Numbered from the stretch's first letter, positions 7,484 to 14,961 are shown. The stretch is 58,774 bases of DNA from an uncultured Clostridia bacterium (GCA_944393505.1 CALYAK010000001.1:1-58774), one strand, 5' to 3'. Program-made: numbers and translations. The notes: generated by a model from the letters alone, not told the origin.

Positions 7484-8497
7484 ATGAATCAAAATAAAAA
7501 AGATAATAGTGAATTAATACTAACTATATTATTAGGGTGGTTAGGTGTTCATAAATTTATAGAGAAAGAATATGGAATAGGAGTTATATATTTATTAACA
7601 TTTGGATTATTTGGAATAGGATGGATATTTGATATATATACATGTTTCTATTATAATTCTGAAAAATTTTTGGAAATAAAAAATAGCATAAAAGAAAACA
7701 CAAATAAATGCAATGAATTAAATGAACATATCGAAAATTTAAAAAATACTTATGCAGATATAAAAAGGATAGATTATGGCACTGCTAATTATATAGATAA
7801 TAGTAGTTGGAATTTTAAAAGACCAGCTTTTCAAAAATATCAAGAGGCAAAAAATATATATAATTGTTCTAGAACTGTTTGCAGTAATGCAAGAATGCAA
7901 CCTTTTAAATACATATGTAAATATTTTAATATAAAACCATCAGAAGACAATCTTCAAAAATTCGAAAATGTTTTGAATGATTTTTCAGCTGCAGAGCAAG
8001 GTAAAAATTTGTTAAAAAATGAAAGAGATAACATTGTTAATAGTATTAGTGATAAAGTTCCATTATTAATAAAAGTATTTAATAAAAAAAGATTGATTAG
8101 AAAATTAGGTTTTAACGATATAGATTTTAGTCAATTGTATTTTCCACAATATATTTTTAGATATATTAGTTCTGGTGGAAATAGTTCAATGCAATGTAAT
8201 ATAACCTTTGATATAGATAATCTTAACAAATTTGTTATATATTTAAGTGAGTTAGTTAAATTTAGAAAAAGTGCAGCAGGTCAAAGAGCATTAATGACGA
8301 CTCAATTGAGAGAAAAAATAAAACAAAGAGATCACTATACTTGTTGTAAATGTGGAAATTCAATAGAAAAAGAACCAAATCTTCTTTTAGAAATTGACCA
8401 TATAATTCCTATATCAAAAAATGGAATGACAACGGAAGAAAATTTACAGACTTTATGTTGGAAATGTAATAGGAAAAAAGGTTCAAAAATAGAATAA
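7484..8497 (+). CDS. TM2-domain / HNH endonuclease fusion
   Basis: About 337 residues. Residues ~8-55 form a TM2 domain: two hydrophobic helices around the LGWLGVHKFIEKEYGIG turn and a GWIFDIYTCF end. The middle (residues 60-260) is helical and charged with no known match. The C-terminus is a clear HNH nuclease: CCKCGN, the catalytic EIDHIIPISKNG, NLQTLCWKCNRKKG, with two CxxC pairs for zinc. A nuclease tied to the membrane is unusual; the combination suggests a defence effector that cuts DNA at the envelope, but this is inference. GGAGG 5 bp upstream supports ATG 7484 (ATG 7481 is also possible). It is followed by a terminator shared with the convergent gene. Confidence 0.85.
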   Translation: MNQNKKDNSELILTILLGWLGVHKFIEKEYGIGVIYLLTFGLFGIGWIFDIYTCFYYNSEKFLEIKNSIKENTNKCNELNEHIENLKNTYADIKRIDYGTANYIDNSSWNFKRPAFQKYQEAKNIYNCSRTVCSNARMQPFKYICKYFNIKPSEDNLQKFENVLNDFSAAEQGKNLLKNERDNIVNSISDKVPLLIKVFNKKRLIRKLGFNDIDFSQLYFPQYIFRYISSGGNSSMQCNITFDIDNLNKFVIYLSELVKFRKSAAGQRALMTTQLREKIKQRDHYTCCKCGNSIEKEPNLLLEIDHIIPISKNGMTTEENLQTLCWKCNRKKGSKIE

Positions 8498-8541
8498 TTC
8501 AATTTTAAATAAAAATTAATAATATATATTAAAATGAAATA

Positions 8542-8588
8542 AATCAAGTAGAGAATAAATAATTATTTTATTTATTCTCTACTTGATT
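8542..8588. terminator. bidirectional terminator
   Basis: A 19-bp perfect stem: AATCAAGTAGAGAATAAAT (8542-8560) and its complement (8570-8588) between two convergent genes; it overlaps the end of the Spo0A-like gene. Confidence 0.8.
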
Positions 8589-8941
8589 ATTTTTATTAAA
8601 TTACTAACTTCTTCAATAAAAAGTTTAGGTTCAAAATTCTTTTCATAATACTCATATCCAAAAACTTTTTCGAAATTCTTTATGGATAGATTTTTATTCC
8701 TATTAGTTAAAGCATAATTAATATTGTTTCTTATAGAATGAATATTAAAACCATATTCACAATGTAAATATAAATAAATTTTTTCAAGAGTAATGAACTC
8801 AATATCATTTTTTATAGTATATTGAATGGATTTGTTAATTAATTTTGTCCCAATATATGAAGTATTTAAACCTAAAGAACGAAGTATATTTGTAATTTGT
8901 AGAACTTCACTTGGACTAATTCTATGTTCTTTAATTTCCAT
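8579..8941 (-). CDS. Spo0A C-terminal-domain-like DNA-binding protein
   Basis: About 120 residues. The pattern ILRSLGLNTSYIGTKLINKSI, then ITLEKIYLYLHCEYGFNIHSIRNNINYAL and a late FGYEY, follows the Spo0A C-terminal (effector) domain: the helix pair before the IKGYxYLREAI-like segment, the recognition helix TASRVERAIRHAI and the closing FGYTV. There is no receiver domain, so it would be unphosphorylated and constitutive or ligand-controlled. Single-domain Spo0A-C proteins occur on mobile elements. ATG 8941 is used; a TTG at 8953 would add four residues. Its promoter (8975-9003) is preceded by TGTGCA repeats, which resemble the Spo0A box (TGTCGAA) and may be its own sites. Confidence 0.75.
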   Translation of the reverse strand: MEIKEHRISPSEVLQITNILRSLGLNTSYIGTKLINKSIQYTIKNDIEFITLEKIYLYLHCEYGFNIHSIRNNINYALTNRNKNLSIKNFEKVFGYEYYEKNFEPKLFIEEVSNLIKIIK

Positions 8942-8974
8942 TACTCTTGCCAACCTTTCATTAAAACTAATTCA

Positions 8975-9003
8975 ATTATACATAATTTATGTAAACAATT
9001 CAA
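8975..9003 (-). promoter_or_regulatory. promoter of the Spo0A-like gene
   Basis: On the minus strand, -35 TTGAAT (9003-8998) and -10 TATAAT (8980-8975) with exactly 17 bp between. Confidence 0.75.
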
Positions 9004-9013
9004 AAAAGTAGAA

Positions 9014-9143
9014 TGTGCAAAGAATGTGCAAAAATGTGCAGAAACTGAACATTTTTAAAGGTTGAAAAAATAAAAATTAATGAATTATATAAGTTTTTAT
9101 TTTAAAATTATCTAAAAAGTAAAAAATGTGCAAATTCTGCACA
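9014..9143. repeat. TGTGCA iteron-like repeats
   Basis: TGTGCA at 9014, 9025 and 9035 (11- and 10-bp spacing, one DNA turn), then an inverted pair TGTGCA-AATTC-TGCACA at 9127-9143. They sit upstream of the Spo0A-like promoter and downstream of the ncRNA terminator. They could be regulator sites or iterons; the motif also flanks attL. Confidence 0.6.
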
Positions 9144-9159
9144 TAATTACAATATATTA

Positions 9160-9204
9160 AACAAAAAGAAAAAGCATGGGGATCTAGCAAATGACCATGC
9201 TTTT
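9160..9204 (-). terminator. terminator of the structured RNA
   Basis: On the minus strand AAAAGCATGG (9204-9195), a 15-nt loop, CCATGCTTTT (9179-9170), then TCTTTTTG. The loop can also pair with 9390-9399 inside the RNA. Confidence 0.8.
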
Positions 9205-9591
9205 CTGCTTTAAGATTTCTCTTAAAACTATATAATTATTTAAGCTTTCGTAGCAAGCTTAAAATAATTATCAAATATATTATACCACAAAAGGAAAAAT
9301 TTTTAAATAGGTGGGGAACAATTAAGTTCCCCCAGTTGCCTTATCTAGCAACCTGGGCTTCCGTCCACCGTATTCAAAATCTTTCATACTGCTAGATCCT
9401 TTCTATTAATCTCTATTTGTAATGTACCAATATTTTTAGGAATCCAGCTATGGTGGAGGATTCTATACAAAAATCCAAGCGGCTACGATGCTTGGAGTAT
9501 TTACTAAAAATATTGAATAACATCAAGCATTTAGCTTGGGTTTGGATTCTTATATAAAAAGATAAGAACATATAAACCTACAAATAGGTAT
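9165..9591 (-). ncRNA. large structured non-coding RNA, unidentified
   Basis: No reading frame is present, but the minus strand has a near-consensus promoter at 9626-9598, a predicted start near 9591 and an intrinsic terminator ending near 9165. From 5' to 3' hairpins are: ACCTA/TAGGT; TTCTTAT/ATAAGAA; CAAGC/GCTTG; a 12-bp stem (9515-9504 with 9439-9428) enclosing TCCAAGC/GCTTGGA and GAATCC/GGATTC; GGTGG/CCACC (9369-9365 with 9314-9310) enclosing CCCAGGTTGC/GCAACTGGG and GGGGAAC/GTTCCCC; a ~16-bp stem at 9271-9232; TTTAAGA-GAAA-TCTTAAA; and the terminator. Loop GCTACGA (9254-9248) complements loop TCGTAGC (9488-9482) exactly, and 9399-9390 complements the terminator loop 9189-9180 over 10 bp. 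Not recognisable as tmRNA, RNase P, 6S or SRP RNA. A ROOL/GOLLD-like class is possible but unproven. Confidence 0.75.
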
Positions 9592-9597
9592 ATATAT

Positions 9598-9626
9598 ATT
9601 ATACTACTTTTATTAGTATAAATCAA
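9598..9626 (-). promoter_or_regulatory. ncRNA promoter with overlapping inverted repeat
   Basis: -35 TTGATT (9626-9621), 17 bp, -10 TATAAT (9603-9598). The inverted repeat TATACTA (9600-9606) / TAGTATA (9614-9620) fills the spacer and part of the -10, an ideal repressor site. Confidence 0.8.
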
Positions 9627-9666
9627 ATGAAATGCCGGTATATCAAGCATTACATCACTTTAAACA

Positions 9667-9695
9667 TTGAAAAGATTGGAAATAAATGTTATAAT
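9667..9695 (+). promoter_or_regulatory. promoter of the XRE gene
   Basis: -35 TTGAAA (9667-9672), 17 bp, -10 TATAAT (9690-9695), pointing away from the ncRNA promoter 40 bp to its left. Confidence 0.75.
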
Positions 9696-9737
9696 AATAA
9701 TATATTCTAAATATTAAAATTTATATTGGAGGAAAAT

Positions 9738-10439
9738 ATGTCCGATTTTAATAGTAAAGAATTTGGAAACAAATTAAGAAAATTAAGAAAAAGTAAAGGT
9801 TTAAGTCAAGACAATCTTGCAAATAAATTAAATATTAGTAGAACAACAATAGGTAGATTTGAAAGTGGAGAAATGATACCAAATGCTCAAATTATAAAAG
9901 AGCTATGTGAAATTTTAGGTATATATTCTACTGAATTGTTTGAAATGGATTATAAAGTTAAAAATAAAGATGATATAAAAAATCCATTTAAAACTGATTG
10001 TTTATATATGTATTTCAATGCTTATAATTATAGAACTGGAAAATTTGGTAAAGGCAAATACAAATTAGAAATAAGAGAATTTCCTAATTACATACAAGTA
10101 AATATGATTGATTTAATAGATAATAAAATATATACATCTGGCTATATGTTATCTGATAATAATGCTTGTTTTATAATACTTGAAAATTATAAACCTAATA
10201 ATGCTAGATTAGAAGTAGCAGAAATCATAATTAATGTATGTAATGGTGTAGATGATTTAATGATGGGTTCATATTTAGGAACAGATAGACAATACAGACC
10301 TTCAATTAGAAAATGTTATTTTTCAAAAAAGGATATAGAATTTACTGATGAAATGTTTGAAAACTTAAAGATAACAGAAAAAGAAAATCATACGTTAAAA
10401 GAGGAAAATGCTTTATATTTAGAAATATTTAATAATTAA
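9738..10439 (+). CDS. XRE family regulator with C-terminal domain
   Basis: 233 residues. Residues ~5-70 are a Cro/C1 HTH (NKLRKLRKSKGLSQDNLANKLNISRTTIGRFESGE). The rest is a beta-rich domain of unknown kind (RTGKFGKGKYKLEIREF, a GSYLGTDRQYRPSIRKCYF block) ending in a short coiled coil. This second domain could sense a ligand. ATG 9738 has GGAGG 5 bp upstream; an upstream TTG is rejected. Divergent from the ncRNA promoter, whose spacer holds a palindrome, so it may repress or activate the RNA. A strong terminator follows (10478). Confidence 0.88.
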   Translation: MSDFNSKEFGNKLRKLRKSKGLSQDNLANKLNISRTTIGRFESGEMIPNAQIIKELCEILGIYSTELFEMDYKVKNKDDIKNPFKTDCLYMYFNAYNYRTGKFGKGKYKLEIREFPNYIQVNMIDLIDNKIYTSGYMLSDNNACFIILENYKPNNARLEVAEIIINVCNGVDDLMMGSYLGTDRQYRPSIRKCYFSKKDIEFTDEMFENLKITEKENHTLKEENALYLEIFNN

Positions 10440-10477
10440 AATAATCTTAAATAAAATATTTTATAATCGAATTTATT

Positions 10478-10510
10478 GAATGTGAAATTTATTTTTCACA
10501 TTCTTTTTTT
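10478..10510 (+). terminator. intrinsic terminator after XRE gene
   Basis: GAATGTGAAA (10478-10487) and TTTCACATTC (10494-10503) followed by seven Ts. Confidence 0.85.
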
Positions 10511-10667
10511 GCGCTTATTTCAATACTTTTCTGAATTTGTAAAGATTAATTTTTAGTAATTTTTAGTTTAAATTAGAAAGTATATTAAAAAATTAGAAAA
10601 TATTAGATAAATGAATTTCTATGTCTCTTCCCCATGCTACCATATAATCAAGCTAGCAAAAATAATG

Positions 10668-10681
10668 GATATTGCAATATC
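10668..10681. promoter_or_regulatory. 14-bp perfect palindrome
   Basis: GATATTGCAATATC lies just upstream of the ribosome site of the next gene (AAAGGA at 10686). It is a possible operator at the head of the 10702-14708 integration/regulation operon. The rest of 10511-10667 is AT-rich with no gene seen. Confidence 0.4.
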
Positions 10682-10701
10682 TGAGAAAGGACAAAACAAA
10701 A

Positions 10702-11421
10702 TTGGATAATAAAAAAGATAATCTTAATTTTAACTACAAAAAAATATCAGAAAATGAAAATCTTTTAGATAATGTGCTTAACACTAATGAAAAAGATATT
10801 AATAAAAAAGAAATTATTACAGAAATGATAAAAGGTAATATTTCAGATTTAGTAAAAAATCAATTAAACCTAAAGCAAAGAGATGACTTACAAGAAAAGG
10901 CTTATACAGATCGTGAAAATTATATAAATGCTAATAAAAAGATTCCTTGGTTTGCAGAGTATAAAAAACAAACAATAACTGTTACAAAAGAAAAAATTAG
11001 GGCTTATTTAAGAAACTATAAAGACCTAGACAAATTAATAAGATATCGTAAGAAAAAAATTAAGAGTGGAAAAATCAAGCCAGAAAGCAACGAATTAAAT
11101 ATTAGAGATTTTGAAAATTACGATTTTTTAGAAGATTCCATAATAGATGAAGAAACATTTTTAATTTCAACTGATTATAAGATTCACGAAATGGAATTTT
11201 ATCAAAAAGAACTAATGATGATTTTAGAATATTTAAAGAATTATATATTTGTTTCATATCAATTTTTGGTACTTAAATATTATTTAAAGCTTTCTAATGA
11301 AGATTTAAAAATTGCTACCAATATTGAAAAAACAGAATATATAGATAATGCAATAATTGAATATATTTATCAAAAATTATGTGAGGAGGCTAAAAATGGC
11401 AGAGATAAAAACAATCTATAA
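10702..11421 (+). CDS. hypothetical, sigma-like/ArpU-like regulator
   Basis: About 239 residues, Lys/Glu/Asn-rich, mainly helical. The order 'KEKIRAYLRNYKDLDKLIRY', a variable middle, then 'FYQKELMMILEYLKNY' and 'LVLKYYLKLSNEDLKIAT' with a final helix recalls the ArpU/RinA group of phage regulators that use a sigma-region-4-like fold. This is a weak resemblance, so the function is left open. The start is taken as TTG 10702, with GAAAGGA ten bases upstream; an earlier TTG at 10672 lies before that site. The last 26 bp overlap the next gene, implying translational coupling. Confidence 0.5.
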   Translation: MDNKKDNLNFNYKKISENENLLDNVLNTNEKDINKKEIITEMIKGNISDLVKNQLNLKQRDDLQEKAYTDRENYINANKKIPWFAEYKKQTITVTKEKIRAYLRNYKDLDKLIRYRKKKIKSGKIKPESNELNIRDFENYDFLEDSIIDEETFLISTDYKIHEMEFYQKELMMILEYLKNYIFVSYQFLVLKYYLKLSNEDLKIATNIEKTEYIDNAIIEYIYQKLCEEAKNGRDKNNL

Positions 11422-12382
11422 TGCCATTAATGAAGATAATATTATGAAAAAATATGTGGATTTGAGAAATATAAAAATCGAATCTCGTGATGATTTATTA
11501 AAAACTTGTCAAGTATTTAGAAACCCTAAATTTGAGACATTTAGAATTATATATATGCGAAATAATAAAATTATAAACTATGAATCCATTACATCTAAAC
11601 TTCCTAATGCTTGTAATGTATTTAGAATAAAAACTAAAAGACCATATTTAAAAGATACTAGCGGATTTGAAGATATTAATAGAAGAATGTATCGACTTGG
11701 AGCCAATGGGTACTATTTACAACATAATCATCCATCTGGAAATGCAAAAGCAAGTATAGACGATATGATAAGTACAGAAAGATTATCTAAAAATGTTAAG
11801 GGATTCAAAGGTCATATTATAGTAAATCATGGAACTTATGCTTGGATTGAAAAAGATAATAGAACAGGAAAGTTAAAAGCAGAAAACAATATAAAAATTG
11901 AGTATTTACCCACATTAAATACACAAGAATTAATTAAAGATAGTCCTTTATTACAAAAAACTATCAATTCAAGAAATGAACTAGCAAGATTAATGTATGA
12001 TGTAAAACATTCTAATAGTTATTCTTGCCTAGTATTAACATCAGCAACAAATAATATAAGGTTATTTCAAGAAGTACCTAATACATTTATTAATATGAGT
12101 TATAAACAAATTGGTGGATATATCAAAAATAGATGTGTAAATACAGGTTCTATAAGAGCTTTTTTAGCTACAACAGATAAACCTTTTTTTGAAAGGGCAA
12201 AAGAACTTGTTAATTTAGGATATGTTACCGATTGTATTGCCTATATGATAACAAAAGATAAATCAGAAATAATTGAAGGTGCAGATAAAGAATTTATAGA
12301 CCAAAATATTTTTAAATCATTAAATATTAGTCTTAATAAACAAAAATTAAAAAATAAAGAAGGTGAAGATTTAAGTATATGA
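11396..12382 (+). CDS. RadC-like JAB domain protein
   Basis: 328 residues. Residues ~60-160 form a JAB/MPN (RadC-type) metal-binding domain: YRLGANGYYLQHNHPSGNAK matches HxHPSG of RadC and is followed by SIDDMISTERL, giving the His-His-Asp zinc set. The C-terminal half (ANNIRLFQEVPNTF onward) is unrecognised. RadC-like proteins are common on mobile elements; their biochemical role remains unsettled. GAGGAGG 6 bp upstream of ATG 11396 fixes the start, inside the end of the previous gene. The stop overlaps the next start as ATGA. Confidence 0.8.
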   Translation: MAEIKTIYNAINEDNIMKKYVDLRNIKIESRDDLLKTCQVFRNPKFETFRIIYMRNNKIINYESITSKLPNACNVFRIKTKRPYLKDTSGFEDINRRMYRLGANGYYLQHNHPSGNAKASIDDMISTERLSKNVKGFKGHIIVNHGTYAWIEKDNRTGKLKAENNIKIEYLPTLNTQELIKDSPLLQKTINSRNELARLMYDVKHSNSYSCLVLTSATNNIRLFQEVPNTFINMSYKQIGGYIKNRCVNTGSIRAFLATTDKPFFERAKELVNLGYVTDCIAYMITKDKSEIIEGADKEFIDQNIFKSLNISLNKQKLKNKEGEDLSI

Positions 12383-12549
12383 AAAAAATAAATAAAAATA
12401 TACAAGAAGAAATAAATGAATTAAATCAATTCTTTGAGGATATGGAAAAAAGTTTATTCAAAGAATATTCTGAAAAGGATTTTGAAGAAATGGAAAAAGA
12501 ATATATTTTATCAGAAAAAAAGAAAGAGAGGTGCAACTATGGGAGATAG
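12379..12549 (+). CDS. 56-aa acidic small protein
   Basis: An open frame of 56 codons begins at an ATG that overlaps the previous stop (ATGA at 12379-12382) and ends 11 bp inside the next gene. The product is a highly charged helix (EEINELNQFFEDMEKSLF..., ending KKKERCNYGR). No known family. Gene-to-gene overlaps at both ends argue that it is translated by coupling. It is too small for safe homology assignment by eye. Confidence 0.6.
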   Translation: MKKINKNIQEEINELNQFFEDMEKSLFKEYSEKDFEEMEKEYILSEKKKERCNYGR

Positions 12550-13132
12550 AGCTGTAATTAGTAATAATGCTAAAAATTTAGGAGTTTATCTACATTGGAA
12601 TGGCTATCGTGAGTTTGTAGAGTCAGTATTAGCATATTGTGAATTAAAACAATATAGAAGTCCTGATAGTGATGATGAATATGGTTGGGCAAGGCTATGT
12701 CAAGTTATAGGAAATACCCTTGGTGGAACACTTTCATTAGGTGTTGGCAGATATGAAAGAATGGATACAGATAACTATGATAACGGAACTTATATTATTC
12801 AAGGTTGGGATATTAAAGATAGATTATATAAACATTATGCAGACAACAAAAGAGAATTTTCTATTCTCGAAGCATTGAAACAAATTAATGACCGACAACC
12901 TAAAGAAGAACAACTAAAAGAAGAAGAAATAGAAATTTATGCAAAAAATTGGGAAGAAAAACATTTAGATAGATTAAAGCATGAAGATAGAATTGCCGTT
13001 GAAATGAGAATTAAGGAAAATCAAGAAACAAAGATAGATACAATAAAAGAACAAGAAATACCTTATGAAATTTTAGAAAAAACAGGTACAATCTATAAAT
13101 TTAATAAAGGAGATGATGAATATAGAAGATAA
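12539..13132 (+). CDS. hypothetical protein of mobile-element type
   Basis: 197 residues. The N-terminus MGDRAVISNNAKNLGVYLHW with following NGYREFVESVLAYC, and a central GWARLCQVIGNTLGG and TYIIQGWDI, is a recognisable conserved block in proteins on conjugative elements, but I know of no assigned function. The C-terminal third is charged and coiled-coil-like. ATG 12539 is preferred because GAGAGGTG stands a few bases upstream; the frame is open further back but lacks a site. It overlaps the next gene by about 17 bp. Confidence 0.65.
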   Translation: MGDRAVISNNAKNLGVYLHWNGYREFVESVLAYCELKQYRSPDSDDEYGWARLCQVIGNTLGGTLSLGVGRYERMDTDNYDNGTYIIQGWDIKDRLYKHYADNKREFSILEALKQINDRQPKEEQLKEEEIEIYAKNWEEKHLDRLKHEDRIAVEMRIKENQETKIDTIKEQEIPYEILEKTGTIYKFNKGDDEYRR

Positions 13133-13448
13133 AGAAAAAATAATTAATGAAAAATTAGAAAATTCCAAAGAGCAATTAATTAGAAATATTGATTTATTAA
13201 ATGATTCTATCAATAAAAATAGCAATGAAATTGATAAGAATAAATTAATTGTATTATTAATTCAAAAATATAATATTAATCCATTTGCAAATTTGAAAGT
13301 AAAAGATGTAGCAACTGATTTAGGAATGAATCAAAATAATGCAAATGATTTATTTAGAAGAACTGATTTTCCAGCAATAACTTTTACTAAACCAAAACAA
13401 ATTTGTTGGCTGTCATATTTGCTTTGGAAAATGGAAAGGAGGATATAA
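13116..13448 (+). CDS. small HTH protein, Xis-like
   Basis: About 110 residues. The second half has an excisionase/MerR-like winged HTH pattern: NLKVKDVATDLGMNQNNANDLF then RRTDFPAITFTKPKQICWLSY. The N-terminal 55 residues are charged helix. Position immediately before the integrase (3 bp gap) and the HTH make it the best candidate for the recombination directionality factor. AAAGGAG sits just upstream of two ATGs in a row (13113, 13116). Known Xis proteins are shorter, so the extra N-terminal part is unusual. Confidence 0.65.
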   Translation: MNIEDKEKIINEKLENSKEQLIRNIDLLNDSINKNSNEIDKNKLIVLLIQKYNINPFANLKVKDVATDLGMNQNNANDLFRRTDFPAITFTKPKQICWLSYLLWKMERRI

Positions 13449-13451
13449 AGC

Positions 13452-14708
13452 GTGGCTAATAATATAAACTCTGGAAGTGGTTCAATATATTTTAGAAATG
13501 ATCGTAAAAAATGGATGGCTCGATATTGGGAATATGATGTAATGAAAGATAGAAATGTAAAAAAAACAAAAACATTTGAATCAAAAGAAGATGCTGAAGA
13601 ATTTTTAAAACAATTAAATTATCGTAGAGAAAACCCACTTTATATAAAAAATAATGGTATTCCATTATTTGATTTAATGCTTACAAATCTAGATAATAAG
13701 AAAAATGCTAATTTAATTTCACAAGCACAATATGATAGAGTTAAAAGAAGTCTTAATGTAATAAAAAAAGCACCATTTTGTTTTAGAAATATTGAAGATA
13801 TTAAATCGGAAGAAATACAAGCTTTTCTAAATGAAATGTCTAAAACATATAGTAATTCATCAATTAAAAAGTTTAGTGAGCAATTTGGACAAGCTTTTAA
13901 ATATGCTTTTAATAAAGGATATATTAGTAAAAACCCTATGATAGAAGTTATAAAACCTAAAAGTGTAAAAAAGGATAAAGATGTGAGAGCTATGACCGTT
14001 GATGAGGAATCAAAATTTATTAATTATTTATTAGAACATAGTGTAAAAGATATTCCTTATAGAAATGCTTTCTTAATGCAATTACTTATGGGATTTCGTA
14101 TAGGAGAAGTATTAGCTTTAAATAGTGGAGATATTGATTTAGCTCATCATTTAATTAATGTAAATAAAACATTAACAAAACTAGCAGATGGAACAATTGT
14201 TATGAGCGATTCTCCTAAAACTAAAGCAGGAAATAGAATATTGCCTATTCCCAAAGTATTAGAACCATTTATTATAGAGCAATTACAAATTTCAAAAAAT
14301 ATGCCAAACAATGAGGAACACTTACTATTTAAACCACCGGTCGTACATTACGCAAGAGTAAGCACATTAAATTGGTCTTTAAATAAAATCTTAAAAGAAT
14401 TAGGCATTCCTCATTTTTCTACTCATAGTTTAAGACATACATACGCTACTCGATCAATAGAAGCTGGAATGAGTCCAGTTGTATTACAAAAATTTATGGG
14501 ACATACGGATGTGTCTGTAACATTAAATGCTTATACTTCTGTATTTGATAAATATAAGAAAAATGAACTTGAAAAAGTAAATGAATATTATATGGAACAA
14601 AATTTAATTGATAATTCGAATGCAAATATATTGGCTTTAGATGAACCATTAAATTTTATTGAAGATATGAATATGGATAAGGATAATAGAGATTCATATG
14701 AAAGATAA
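13452..14708 (+). CDS. int: tyrosine recombinase/integrase (Tn916 type)
   Basis: 418 residues. N-terminal AP2-like arm-binding domain (residues ~8-50: GSIYFRNDRKKWMARYW), a core-binding SAM-like domain (65-175), and the catalytic domain with Arg in GFRIGEVLAL (~216), His-x-x-Arg in HSLRHTYATR (~324-327), His in GHTDVSVTLNAYTSV (~350) and Tyr (~359). It catalyses site-specific insertion and excision at the tRNA-fMet 3' end. It starts at GTG after GGAAAGGAGGA. The C-terminal 45 residues beyond the catalytic Tyr are acidic and unusual in length. The right attachment site is 254 bp downstream. Confidence 0.95.
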   Translation: MANNINSGSGSIYFRNDRKKWMARYWEYDVMKDRNVKKTKTFESKEDAEEFLKQLNYRRENPLYIKNNGIPLFDLMLTNLDNKKNANLISQAQYDRVKRSLNVIKKAPFCFRNIEDIKSEEIQAFLNEMSKTYSNSSIKKFSEQFGQAFKYAFNKGYISKNPMIEVIKPKSVKKDKDVRAMTVDEESKFINYLLEHSVKDIPYRNAFLMQLLMGFRIGEVLALNSGDIDLAHHLINVNKTLTKLADGTIVMSDSPKTKAGNRILPIPKVLEPFIIEQLQISKNMPNNEEHLLFKPPVVHYARVSTLNWSLNKILKELGIPHFSTHSLRHTYATRSIEAGMSPVVLQKFMGHTDVSVTLNAYTSVFDKYKKNELEKVNEYYMEQNLIDNSNANILALDEPLNFIEDMNMDKDNRDSYER

Positions 14709-14752
14709 TTTGATTTTTTCATAAAAATAATGGCTAGAACACTTGAAAATAC

Positions 14753-14780
14753 TAATGGTAGCAAGAAATTGCTACCATTA
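14753..14780 (+). terminator. strong hairpin after integrase
   Basis: TAATGGTAGCA (14753-14763) pairs with TGCTACCATTA (14770-14780). It lacks a T run, so it may be a processing or recombination site rather than a classical terminator. A second hairpin (AAACGCT/AGCGTTT) lies at 14884-14906. A 17-bp AT block at 14920-14936 also occurs near the left end (126-142). Confidence 0.5.
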
Positions 14781-14961
14781 GCTATAAAAAATATTTTTTG
14801 GTAGCACTTTTGGTAACAAATTGCAAAAAATAATATAAAATAATAAAAAATAAAATAAATTAAGCAAAATTACTTTTCTGGCAAAACGCTCTAATATCAA
14901 GCGTTTCAAGAAATAATATAAAATATTTTAAAATAAAAAAAAGAGGCAAAAAGCCCCGAGA

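Noticed and set aside
9014..9143. Plasmid replication origin from TGTGCA iterons
   Set aside because: No replication initiator gene is present in the element, and regulator binding explains the repeats as well.
9165..9591. tmRNA, RNase P or SRP RNA identity for the structured RNA
   Set aside because: No tRNA-like ends or tag frame, no conserved P4-type block and no SRP tetraloop domain were seen.
126..14936. 17-bp AT repeat at both element ends as arm sites
   Set aside because: AAAATATTTTAAAATAA is low-complexity in AT-rich DNA, and the match may be chance.
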